From contig JBICHM010000300.1 in assembly GCA_043101835.1 (NCBI GenBank), forward strand, positions 1 through 12,968: a DNA stretch of 12,968 nt. Reading direction: 5' to 3'. Origin of the DNA: JBICHM01 sp043101835. Its GTDB lineage: Bacteria > Planctomycetota > Phycisphaerae > Phycisphaerales > UBA1924. Shown in pieces: positions 6,361-12,968 of the stretch. Both the position numbers and the translations under genes were made by a program. Numbering within the stretch: position 1 is the stretch's first letter; each line of letters opens with the position of its first letter. The notes below the pieces were generated by a model. It was not told where the DNA came from. It ran no database searches and worked only from the letters and a program-made list of their open reading frames with translations.

Positions 6361-9300
6361 TGGCCACTCAGAATCATGTTTACTTGGTTCTTAGAGATGT
6401 CTACCCATTCGCCAACGGGACCAAACTCTGGCCGATTCTTCACATAATTCGGATTATACTGAAATCGCTGATATGTGTCAGAGTTTACATTTCGTCGCAG
6501 CAATGCAGCGTCCTGACTTCTGATCAGAGTGTGCACTGGCTCGGTCACTTTTGTTGTTCTCGTTGTGCACATTAGTACATATCGCTTACCATTTGCCGAT
6601 GCCCATGACGCCTGCGCCCGAATCTGGCGGACGCGGCTCAACTTGATCCAGTCCTTGATTTCGAGAACAGTTGTCGAGAATAGGCCGTCTGGAATCGTTG
6701 TAACTGGCACGCCATCGACAATAACGGGCGGAAGTGCCTGCGTGTTTTTCGTCCGTGCTAGTGAATTCACCAGCGTGTCGTGCTCCACTACCTTTCCCCG
6801 CAGGAAACTCCGTTTGTGCAACGGGATGCGCATCTGGGGCACATCAACCGACGCAATTTTTCGCACGCTACGGAGCTCCAGCACAGATCCGAGCAGAAGG
6901 CCTGCGGGCAGGATGTACGCTTCTACGGTGAGGTCCCCCGCAAGGTGGTCCACTAGGCCCCAATGCCTTCCGAGGACTGTGCCAACAGCCTCACGGTTCA
7001 GACCGGTTTCGTCGTACAGTTCTGCGGCGTGACGTGCCCATACTGTGAGGTCGGTTTGCGTGTTTGGGCCGAAATTGCGGAGCAAATAGGCGTAGTATTC
7101 GTCTGCAGCCTGCACGGGTGAGAGCGAGTCCTCGACGAAGATCTGCGCCTTGTCGCGCCAGATTGGGCGGGCGCTGAACCACTCGAAGTTTCGCCCCGCG
7201 TAGAAGAGGCCGCGAATTTCGTAGGCCTCCTGCTCCAGCCAGCCGATCGACGGTTCTGCTGCGCCGTCGCCATAGGTGTCCTCTAGATACTCTTCGAATT
7301 GGGCCTCGAATCCGTTTGGATCGAGGTTGCCAGGGTTAGGATCGACCCAGTCGCCGTCGTCGGCTTGAAGAGTCTGCGGATCTTCGGCGGTGGACGTTGG
7401 CGCCAAAAGGCCGGAGAACCCGTCGTAGGGCGTTTCGTCAGTCAGCAGGAGTAGCGGCGCATCGCCGAAGTCAACGACAATTTCTTCGCTGACTGGAATG
7501 GTGAGCCTAATGAGCTCGAGATCCCGAGACTCGGATAAATCGCCTTCGGGATGCGGCCCGTCTGCGCCGGTTGAGAGCACAGTCCCGTCGGGAGAAAGTG
7601 TGCCCGCCAAAGCCTCGCCCAACGCGCTTGTACCGTTGGTATATGTTGGCCGGAGCCTGAGGCCGATGAGGCTTACTTGCGCACCTTCCGACTTTGCGAG
7701 CAACACCCGAGGGAGAGCGGTGCATCGGACGGTGTCTGTGGCGACAGTGTCTTCAAGAATCAGTTCGACCTGGATTGTGAGATCGCCGAGTTCCTGGCTT
7801 GGTCGCAATGCTTCGATGAAGAGTGTGTGCGTTGTGGACGAACCCATCGAGTCAAGGTTGATGACCGTGCCAGATGGGATGAAGTCGCCCCCGTCGATAA
7901 CATTCCGTGGATCGCGAGCGCTATCTGCCGGCGCAGTCCAGAGCCTAAGGTAACCTCCGGGCGCGGAATAGAAAGGAGCGCCGTTGCCGTTCGCCACTGT
8001 GGTCATCTGTGAAGGCGCCGATGCAGAGTATGTAAAGCGAATGGAGGCGCCTTCGAGGGGAGCACTGTGCGCAGCGAGAATTAACGGCATGAACGGCTGA
8101 CTCGCGATATGATCTCCATCAGGAGAGGTCAGCAATCCATCGGCATAGTCCGGAACATCGTCTCCATCGAGGTCGCCTGTGTTCACGAGTATGAGTTTGC
8201 CGGGCGAGTCGCGGGTAGGCGGCGCATCTTCAAGGCCGTCTTCGGCGGCGTTTCGGCTGGGCATGCCGAAACCAGCGTCGTTGTCGCTGTCGATGTCGAG
8301 ATCGATAAGCAGTGCATTGATGTTGACCTCGTTCGTCAGGTTCACCTCATACTCAACAAACTCCTGCGACCCCGGCACCTGCCAGTCCGCCTTCGCGTTG
8401 AGCGTGTAGGTGACCGACTGATCCCCGAGCGTCACCGACGGCTCGAGCGCCTCGACATAGAGCGTGAGGTCTTCGGTGAGGGCGTGCGTGATCCAGGCGT
8501 CGGGGACGACGATGTAGTCCTCGCCGGCGATCGTCCGGAGGATCGGGTTGCCGGGGGGGCCGTCTGCGCCGTCGAGTTCATCGTGCAGGTAGAGGTCGCT
8601 CTTGCGGTACCACACGCGCACGCCGACGGTGTCGAGGCGCCAGCGGATCGTGCCGTGCTTGAAGCGGCCGTTGCCGATGTGCTCGGGCGGCCCGATGGTC
8701 AGGGGGACGAGGTCGTCGTCCATCTCGGACATCACAAAGTCCTCGAAGTCGAAGACTTCGGGATCTGCTTCGGTGCCCGCCTCCGCGTCCTCGTTGTCGT
8801 TGTTGACGAGGACGATGTGGAAGGGGGGCTGGTCAGCCTCGGGGTGCGGGATCGCCGGGGCGTCGAGGGCGATCGGCAACTCGGTGACGATGTAGCTGTT
8901 CTGGCAGGTGCAGCCGGTGGAGACGATCTTCTCGCCGACCTCACCGAAGACGATCTCGGCGATGGTGAGATCCGCGTTCAGCGGCGTCGCCGTGCCGCCC
9001 TGGACCTGCCAGTTGGCGACGCAGGTGTCTGGGGTGTGGGGCTGGTTGAAGATGTAGGAGGCGCCGCGGTCGACGATGCGGAGCGCGCCGGGCGCCGGGC
9101 CGAAGAGGCCGTCGCAGCTCCCGCCACCGGAGCCGCTGGTTCCGCCTGCGCTGCCATCCCAGCCGCCGCCTGTGTTCGTGCTGCCGCCGCCGCCGGATCC
9201 GCCGCCCCCGCCGCTGCCGCCCCCTTCGCCGGATCCGTCGGGATCATCGCCGGTTCCGGTGTCGGTGGGATTGACGCCGTCACCGCCGCCGAAGTAGTCG

Positions 9301-10346
9301 GCGCATTCCTCCGGGTGCGCGATGTAGTACCAGATCCACATGCACGGGTGCTGGAAACTTCCAGCGGCGATGAGATCGCCGATCGGCTCGATCACTTCGC
9401 CGTAGTCGCGGAGAACGAGGTCGACATCGGACTCATCGACGATCGCGTCGCCGTTGATGTCCTCGAGCGTGCCGGTCGGTGCGATGGCGCCGACGCTCAG
9501 CAGGACGCGCGTGAGGTCGGCGTCGGTGACGGCGTTGTCGCCGTCGAGATCGCCGGCGTAGCGCGCGATGGGGGCGTCCGGGGTTTCGTCGACGGAAACG
9601 AGGTCGCCGGTGGCGCCGTCGAAGGTCCAGCGCCGGGCGCGGGTGTTGCCGGCGGGGTCGAGGAAGAGCGACGCGACGAGGTGCTCGCGCACGCCGTCGC
9701 CGGTCTCGTCGCGCCCCAGCGCCGTCGCGGCGCCGAAGCCCTCCGGCCTGCTGCCTTCGAGCGTGCGGATGACGGCGCCATCGACGCCGCTGAGCAGGTA
9801 CGCCAGGCCATCGCCGGGGGCGCCGACGAGCACATCCGCGGCGCCGTCGGCGTTGGCGTCCGGGACCATCTTCAGCCCGGCGCCGAGCAATGAGCAGTCG
9901 TCAGCGCCGTCGAGCACCAGCGTCGCTAGCGCGGGCTCGATCAGGACCGGCTCGGTGGCGCCCGGCGCGGGGAGTAGATCGGCGTGGTCGAACCACCACA
10001 CGCTTCCGGCGCTCGGGGCGACGCTCTGTGCGAAGGGCGCGCCGACGACGAGTCGCTGCCCCGCGGGTGTGTCGATGAGCGTCGCGCGCGAGCCGAACAT
10101 GCCCTCCTCGGGCAGCACCGGGATGTGCGCGAGGATGTCGCCGGCGTCGTTGACGATGCGGAACTCGTCGTCGATCAGCGTCAGATGCAGCTGCGGCTCG
10201 CCGGGAGGCGGGAGCGGATCGGTCGCCTCCATCGCCCGCGGCGCCTGCTGGAGCGCGCGGTTGCGTGCGATCGTCGTGTGGAACACCATCCCCGCCGCGG
10301 CGCACACGCACGGGCCGAGCGCCGTCAAAGCGAATCGCCTCCGCAT
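6357..10346 (-). CDS. Secreted multidomain polymorphic toxin with C-terminal Tox-REase-7-like nuclease
   Basis: This 1329-residue protein is probably an exported or surface-displayed toxin that cuts nucleic acid in a competitor. Domains in order: a signal-like N-terminus (1-27, RRR then a hydrophobic stretch); about three FG-GAP beta-propeller repeats (83-245, FGSRATL, DANADGAADVLVGAPGDG, FGAATALGRDETGDG); a type I dockerin-like EF-hand pair (264-317); an aromatic segment flanked by C335 and C348; a Gly/Ser linker (353-411); and two related beta modules (about 509-650 and 717-861). A less recognisable stretch follows to about 1165, then the nuclease domain (about 1190-1329). In that domain IPDG (D1220), LEIK (E1229, K1231) and Q1241 fit a PD-(D/E)xK active site. 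The ATG at 10346 has GGAGG seven bases upstream. No RHS repeats, intein or HINT domain are seen. The stop overlaps the start of the candidate immunity gene. The nuclease call is from motif resemblance and is fairly firm; the secretion route is not known. Confidence 0.85.
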   Translation of the reverse strand: MRRRFALTALGPCVCAAAGMVFHTTIARNRALQQAPRAMEATDPLPPPGEPQLHLTLIDDEFRIVNDAGDILAHIPVLPEEGMFGSRATLIDTPAGQRLVVGAPFAQSVAPSAGSVWWFDHADLLPAPGATEPVLIEPALATLVLDGADDCSLLGAGLKMVPDANADGAADVLVGAPGDGLAYLLSGVDGAVIRTLEGSRPEGFGAATALGRDETGDGVREHLVASLFLDPAGNTRARRWTFDGATGDLVSVDETPDAPIARYAGDLDGDNAVTDADLTRVLLSVGAIAPTGTLEDINGDAIVDESDVDLVLRDYGEVIEPIGDLIAAGSFQHPCMWIWYYIAHPEECADYFGGGDGVNPTDTGTGDDPDGSGEGGGSGGGGGSGGGGSTNTGGGWDGSAGGTSGSGGGSCDGLFGPAPGALRIVDRGASYIFNQPHTPDTCVANWQVQGGTATPLNADLTIAEIVFGEVGEKIVSTGCTCQNSYIVTELPIALDAPAIPHPEADQPPFHIVLVNNDNEDAEAGTEADPEVFDFEDFVMSEMDDDLVPLTIGPPEHIGNGRFKHGTIRWRLDTVGVRVWYRKSDLYLHDELDGADGPPGNPILRTIAGEDYIVVPDAWITHALTEDLTLYVEALEPSVTLGDQSVTYTLNAKADWQVPGSQEFVEYEVNLTNEVNINALLIDLDIDSDNDAGFGMPSRNAAEDGLEDAPPTRDSPGKLILVNTGDLDGDDVPDYADGLLTSPDGDHIASQPFMPLILAAHSAPLEGASIRFTYSASAPSQMTTVANGNGAPFYSAPGGYLRLWTAPADSARDPRNVIDGGDFIPSGTVINLDSMGSSTTHTLFIEALRPSQELGDLTIQVELILEDTVATDTVRCTALPRVLLAKSEGAQVSLIGLRLRPTYTNGTSALGEALAGTLSPDGTVLSTGADGPHPEGDLSESRDLELIRLTIPVSEEIVVDFGDAPLLLLTDETPYDGFSGLLAPTSTAEDPQTLQADDGDWVDPNPGNLDPNGFEAQFEEYLEDTYGDGAAEPSIGWLEQEAYEIRGLFYAGRNFEWFSARPIWRDKAQIFVEDSLSPVQAADEYYAYLLRNFGPNTQTDLTVWARHAAELYDETGLNREAVGTVLGRHWGLVDHLAGDLTVEAYILPAGLLLGSVLELRSVRKIASVDVPQMRIPLHKRSFLRGKVVEHDTLVNSLARTKNTQALPPVIVDGVPVTTIPDGLFSTTVLEIKDWIKLSRVRQIRAQASWASANGKRYVLMCTTRTTKVTEPVHTLIRSQDAALLRRNVNSDTYQRFQYNPNYVKNRPEFGPVGEWVDISKNQVNMILSGQ
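6390..6779 (-). other. C-terminal PD-(D/E)xK toxin domain of the 1329-residue protein
   Basis: Residues about 1190-1319 carry the pattern IPDGLFSTTVLEIKDW, then an RQIRAQ helix, then a strand in GKRYVLMCTT and a TEPVHTLI helix. This order matches restriction-endonuclease-fold toxins of the Tox-REase-7 group, typically IPDGxxxxTxxEVK with a downstream helix carrying Q and then a YVR-like strand. Predicted catalytic residues are D1220 (codon 6687-6689), E1229, K1231 (codon 6654-6656) and Q1241. All are intact, so the domain should be active. The DNA encoding its end (6361-6600) is about 45% GC by hand count, far below the front of the gene. Confidence 0.75.
7764..8822 (-). repeat. Two diverged tandem beta modules within the toxin
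   Basis: Residues about 509-650 and 717-861 share a layout: an LVN plus acidic stretch (LVNNDNED and LVNTGDLDGDD), a middle V-x-V-W or L-R-L-W strand, and a closing LYVEALEPSVTLGDQSVTYTL or LFIEALRPSQELGDLTIQVEL strand pair. The Asp-rich loops suggest calcium binding. Modules of this type occur in large planctomycete surface proteins, some of which carry RHS repeats. The span covers both modules and the segment between them. Confidence 0.6.
9114..9290 (-). repeat. Glycine/serine-rich linker of the toxin
   Basis: Residues about 353-411 are almost entirely Gly, Ser, Thr and Asp (GGGSGGGGGSGGGGST is the core). They separate the FG-GAP plus dockerin half from the beta-module plus nuclease half. 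The stretch is probably a flexible spacer. Its low-complexity DNA is prone to slippage and assembly error, so the repeat count is uncertain. Confidence 0.8.
9396..9557 (-). other. Dockerin-like EF-hand pair of the toxin
   Basis: Two calcium-loop patterns 30 residues apart fit a type I dockerin: D266, D268, D270 and D277 in DLDGDNAVTDAD, and D296, N298, D300 and D307 in DINGDAIVDESD. In cellulolytic clostridia dockerins dock to cohesins. In planctomycetes similar domains are widespread in large exported proteins without cellulosomes, where their partner is mostly unknown. No cohesin is encoded in this window. Confidence 0.75.
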
Positions 10347-10353
10347 CGTCAGT

Positions 10354-10358
10354 CCTCC
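10354..10358 (-). promoter_or_regulatory. Ribosome binding site of the toxin gene
   Basis: GGAGG on the minus strand lies seven bases before the ATG at 10346. It is the strongest Shine-Dalgarno site in the window and fixes the start of the toxin. Most other genes here have weak or no such site. Confidence 0.8.
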
Positions 10359-10440
10359 GTCGGCCGGCAGCGGCCGGGAGCGACCTTGCCCAGATGCGGC
10401 GAGCGATGCAATGGGCTTCCATTGATTTTGCGCTCAGGTG

Positions 10441-10471
10441 CGTCAAATCCACCTACGGAGGTGGTTTGACG
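10441..10471. promoter_or_regulatory. 13-bp inverted repeat, candidate operator or leader hairpin
   Basis: The arms CGTCAAATCCACCT and AGGTGGTTTGACG pair over 13 bp with one bulged T and a four-base loop (ACGG). No T-run follows on either strand, so it is unlikely to be an intrinsic terminator. It is centred about 110 bases upstream of the toxin start, and each arm holds a -35-like TTGACG pointing outward. It could bind a regulator controlling the divergent genes, or fold in a long toxin leader RNA. The structure is seen; the role is inferred. Confidence 0.5.
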
Positions 10472-10538
10472 ACCACAGAAGTCCAGTTGTTCCTGATCGC
10501 AACATATGAGTTTGTCATCAGGTGAACACACACGGATG

Positions 10539-10571
10539 TTTGTCGTCGGCGCACTGTGTCCCGACGACCAA
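10539..10571. repeat. Inverted repeat, 8-bp perfect core
   Basis: GTCGTCGG (10542-10549) and CCGACGAC (10561-10568) are perfect inverted copies around an 11-base spacer. Allowing one mismatch extends the arms to 11 bp. There is no T-run. It could be a regulator site or an RNA hairpin. Confidence 0.4.
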
Positions 10572-10712
10572 CCACGATGCTGTGTCGCGATCCACCACCT
10601 TGCGCGGTCCGTGTCAGGCGCGTTGGTCCGGCTCTCGCCGAGACCCACGAATCCTGTCGCAGGCGCTCGCTCGACGCGACGGGGAGCCCGTTGAGGTTGA
10701 CACCGGCGGTTT

Positions 10713-10739
10713 CGTCAGCGCCTCTCGCTGCCGCTGACG
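10713..10739. repeat. Inverted repeat, 8-bp perfect arms, upstream of the AddB-like gene
   Basis: CGTCAGCG and CGCTGACG are perfect inverted copies around an 11-base spacer, ending 63 bases before the AddB-like start. The geometry matches the previous repeat, but the arm sequence differs. No T-run follows on either strand. It may be an operator or leader hairpin; chance is possible in such GC-rich sequence. Confidence 0.4.
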
Positions 10740-10802
10740 GGGGGTCGTCACCCACTCGGGCGACCGACCGACGCCGCGCATGCGCTGCGATACGCTTGGC
10801 GG

Positions 10803-12952
10803 ATGCCCGCACCCATCACGCGCACGTTCCTCGGGTGGCGCGAGCCGGCGCTCGTCGGCGCGTCGCGATGGCTGCTCGACAGCGCGCCCCATGGCGATCT
10901 GCACGGGTGCGTGGTGGTGACGCCGGGCGCGCGTGCGCGTCGGATGCTCATCGGCGCGCTGGTCGAGGAGGCCGAGTCACGCGCGATCGCGCTCACGCCG
11001 CCGCTGGTGGTCACGCCGGGTGAGATTCCCGGCGCGCTGCTCGGCCCGCCGGGGACGCCGGCGAGCCGCACCGCGCGCCGCCTGGCGTGGGTCGGAGCGC
11101 TGCGGGCGACTGAGGCCGATGCGCTTGCGCCGGCGCTCCCGGCGCCGCCTGCGCAGGATGACTTCGCCGGCTGGTCGCGCATCGCGGGGACGTTCGAGCG
11201 GACCTCCGATGAACTGGCCGGCGAGGGATTGCGCTTCGAGGATGTGCCCGGCAGGGCGGGGCCGGGGCTGCCGGTGGAGGAGGCCGAGCGCTGGCGCGCG
11301 CTCGGCGCGGTGCAGCGTGGGGCAGCGTCGATCCTGGCCGATAGGGGGCTCGTCGACGAGGCGCTCGCCGCGCTGGACCAGTCGGTCGGAGATGGGACTG
11401 TGCGCGCGGGCGTTCGCGAGGTCGTCCTGCTCGCCGTGCCCGAACTGAACAAGGTCGAGCGTCTGGCGATTCAGCGCGCCGCGGCGCCGGTGACGGCGTT
11501 GATCTTCGCCCCCGCGTCGCTTGCCGATCGGTTCGACGACTTTGGCTGCGTGCGCGCCGAGGCGTGGGGCGCGGCGCCGGTTGATCTTGACGATGCGCGC
11601 GTCCAGTTTGTCGACACGCCGCACGACCAGGCCGAGGCGGCCCTCGCGCACCTGGCCGCCGCGGCGGAACCCGTCGATGCCGGTGCGGTCGTCATCGGCG
11701 TCGCCGATCCCGAGGTGTTTGCGCGTCTGCGCCGGCGCGCGCAGATCGCCGCCGGCGTTGCAGTGCGCTCACCCGTCGGCGAACCGGCGACGCGCACGCT
11801 GCCCGGGCGCCTGCTGACCCTCCTCGGGGCGCATCTGCGCGAGCCGGGGTTCGAGTCCCTCTGCGCACTGGCGCGTCACCCGGATGTCGAGGTGGCGCTG
11901 CGCGCCCGGTCGGCCGAAGCCGGCCATCGCGACGATGGCGAGTGGTGGCTGGCGCGTCTTGATGCGGCTCGCCGGGAGCACGTGCTGCTGCAGGGCGATG
12001 CGCCGCCGCGTGGCTTGCATCCGCGCCTCCGCGAAGCGGTCACGTTCGTCTCCGGCGGCGTGGCGGACCTGCTGGGCGACGCGTTCGCGCGAGGTGCACG
12101 GACACAAGCGCTCGACGCATGGGCGGATGCGCTGGGGTCGGCGCTCGGCGCGGTGTATGCCGGGGTCTCGTTGCGGCCCGATGTCGATGCGGACCGCGCA
12201 TCGATCGAAGCGCTCGAAGCGATCCGTGGGGGTCTGGATGAACTGGCCGAAGCCGCGTCCGGCGATGCGCCTGATCTGGCGGGCTGGCAGGCGGTGGACC
12301 TGCTCCTCGAGCGTGTGGAAGCGACGCCGATTCCCGAGGCGGCCCGTCGGGACGCGATCGAGACGCTCGGCTGGCTCGAACTGGCCCTGGATCCGGCGCC
12401 GGTGTGTGTTGTCGTCGGGCTCGCCGATTCCTGCGTGCCGGGGTCGATCACGCACGATGCGCTCCTGCCCGACTCCCTTCGCGAGCGCCTCGGCCTGCGC
12501 ACGAACCGGATGCGCCTGGCGCGCGACGCGTTTCTGCTCAGCGCGATCGATGCGTCGCGCGACGCGGTGTACTTCGCCACCCGGCGCGGGGAGGAAGGCG
12601 ACCCGCGCACGCCGAGCCGGCTGCTATTCCGCTGCACGGGAGAGACGCTCGCCCGGCGCGTCCGGCGGTTTGCGCGCCCGGAGCTCGACGCCCGAGTGCA
12701 CAGCCGACTCGCCGCTCGTCTGACGCCCGGCGGACGCGACCGATTCGCGCCGACGCTCGTCATCGGCGCGGGCTACACGCCCCCGGACGCGATGTCGGTG
12801 ACGGAGTTCGGCGCGTACCTTCGCTCGCCGATGGGCTGGTACCTGGAGCGCCGCCTGCGCCGGCGCGAGCACGAGGCGCCGCGCGAGCTGAGCCCGATGC
12901 TCTTCGGGAGCTTAGCGCACGCAGCGCTCGAGTCCTTCGGGAACGACGCGGC
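10803..12952 (+). CDS. AddB/RexB-like PD-(D/E)xK nuclease family protein, 3' end missing
   Basis: About 716 residues of an AddB-like protein are present. Such proteins pair with an AddA helicase-nuclease to process double-strand DNA breaks in the cytoplasm. The N-terminal region (VVVTPGARARRML, residues 37-49) takes the place of the AddB nucleotide-binding loop but lacks a GxxGxGK[ST] Walker A motif. Further on, VGLADSCVPGS, then LLPDSLRERLGLRTNRMRLA, match a conserved AddB-family block. From residue 664 (MSVTEFGAYLRSPMGWYLER) the RecB-type nuclease domain begins, and H706 in FGSLAHAALESF fits its first motif. The remaining catalytic residues (D, ExK) lie beyond the contig, so activity and any Fe-S cluster cysteines cannot be judged. 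The ATG at 10803 is the first in frame; no clear ribosome binding site precedes it. The gene is divergent from the toxin operon and probably housekeeping. Confidence 0.85.
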
Positions 12953-12968
12953 AGATCGGAAGAGCACA
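12953..12968 (+). other. Illumina TruSeq adapter sequence at contig end (artefact)
   Basis: The last 16 bases, AGATCGGAAGAGCACA, are identical to the start of the standard Illumina read 1 adapter. They are not genomic. The codons they add to the AddB-like gene (ending DRKST) should be ignored. One or two bases before 12953 could also be shared by chance. Confidence 0.95.

Larger units (their letters stand above)
10347..10802. other. Divergent intergenic region between the toxin operon and the AddB-like gene
   Basis: This 456-base stretch holds no convincing gene. Open frames exist on both strands but lack recognisable protein features. It should contain promoters for both directions. Visible elements are a ribosome binding site and a small 5-bp hairpin (10364-10377) in the toxin leader, and three inverted repeats listed separately. 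TTGACG, resembling a -35 box, occurs in both orientations within the first inverted repeat. I cannot pair either copy with a good -10 box. Confidence 0.6.

Noticed and set aside
9114..9290. Gly/Ser codon repeats as a possible CRISPR or tandem DNA repeat
   Set aside because: The unit is irregular and in frame throughout, and it encodes a typical flexible linker. There are no spacers of constant length.
8109..9893. Long plus-strand open frame opposite the toxin gene (594 residues)
   Set aside because: The translation is Val-, Ala-, Asp- and Arg-rich with no recognisable domain. It lies exactly opposite the FG-GAP, dockerin and beta modules and is a codon-bias shadow.
10349..10648. 99-residue minus-strand open frame upstream of the toxin gene
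   Set aside because: It shows no domain, signal or ribosome binding site. It runs through the inverted repeats and the toxin leader and looks like chance.

Overview
The window is high-GC bacterial DNA and ends in library adapter sequence, so it is the right-hand end of an assembled contig, most likely from a metagenome. The best guess for the source is a planctomycete, perhaps of the Phycisphaerae. This rests on a large secreted protein that combines FG-GAP repeats, a dockerin-like EF-hand pair and calcium-binding-type beta modules, on the mostly weak Shine-Dalgarno sites, and on the GC content. No rRNA, tRNA or marker protein is present to confirm it.

Minus strand, 134-10346: seven genes point the same way. 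Transcription order starts with a 1329-residue secreted protein (6357-10346) whose last 140 or so residues look like a PD-(D/E)xK nuclease toxin of the Tox-REase-7 type. A 440-residue protein follows (5038-6360), overlapping the toxin by ATGA. A 53-residue protein (4880-5041) overlaps that gene by another ATGA. Next come a 264-residue acidic protein (4054-4848) and a 359-residue protein of unknown function (2910-3989). Last are a secreted protein with three carboxypeptidase-regulatory-like beta folds (1717-2826) and a secreted M28 zinc peptidase (134-1621). The first three are translationally coupled and read as a polymorphic toxin with candidate immunity genes. The fourth and fifth, 31 and 64 bases further on, may be further immunity or accessory genes. 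The last two are probably separate.

Composition agrees with a mosaic. The front of the toxin gene is about 75% GC in the blocks counted. The rear half, from about 8350 downward, is 45-60% GC, and so is the candidate immunity gene. That is what replacement of a toxin tip together with its immunity gene would leave.

Intergenic 10347-10802: a divergent control region of 456 bases with no convincing gene. It holds three inverted repeats and a strong ribosome binding site for the toxin gene.

Plus strand, 10803-12952: the first 716 or so residues of an AddB/RexB-like nuclease of DNA repair, cut off just after the first RecB-type nuclease motif begins. The last 16 bases (12953-12968) match the start of the Illumina TruSeq adapter and are not genomic.
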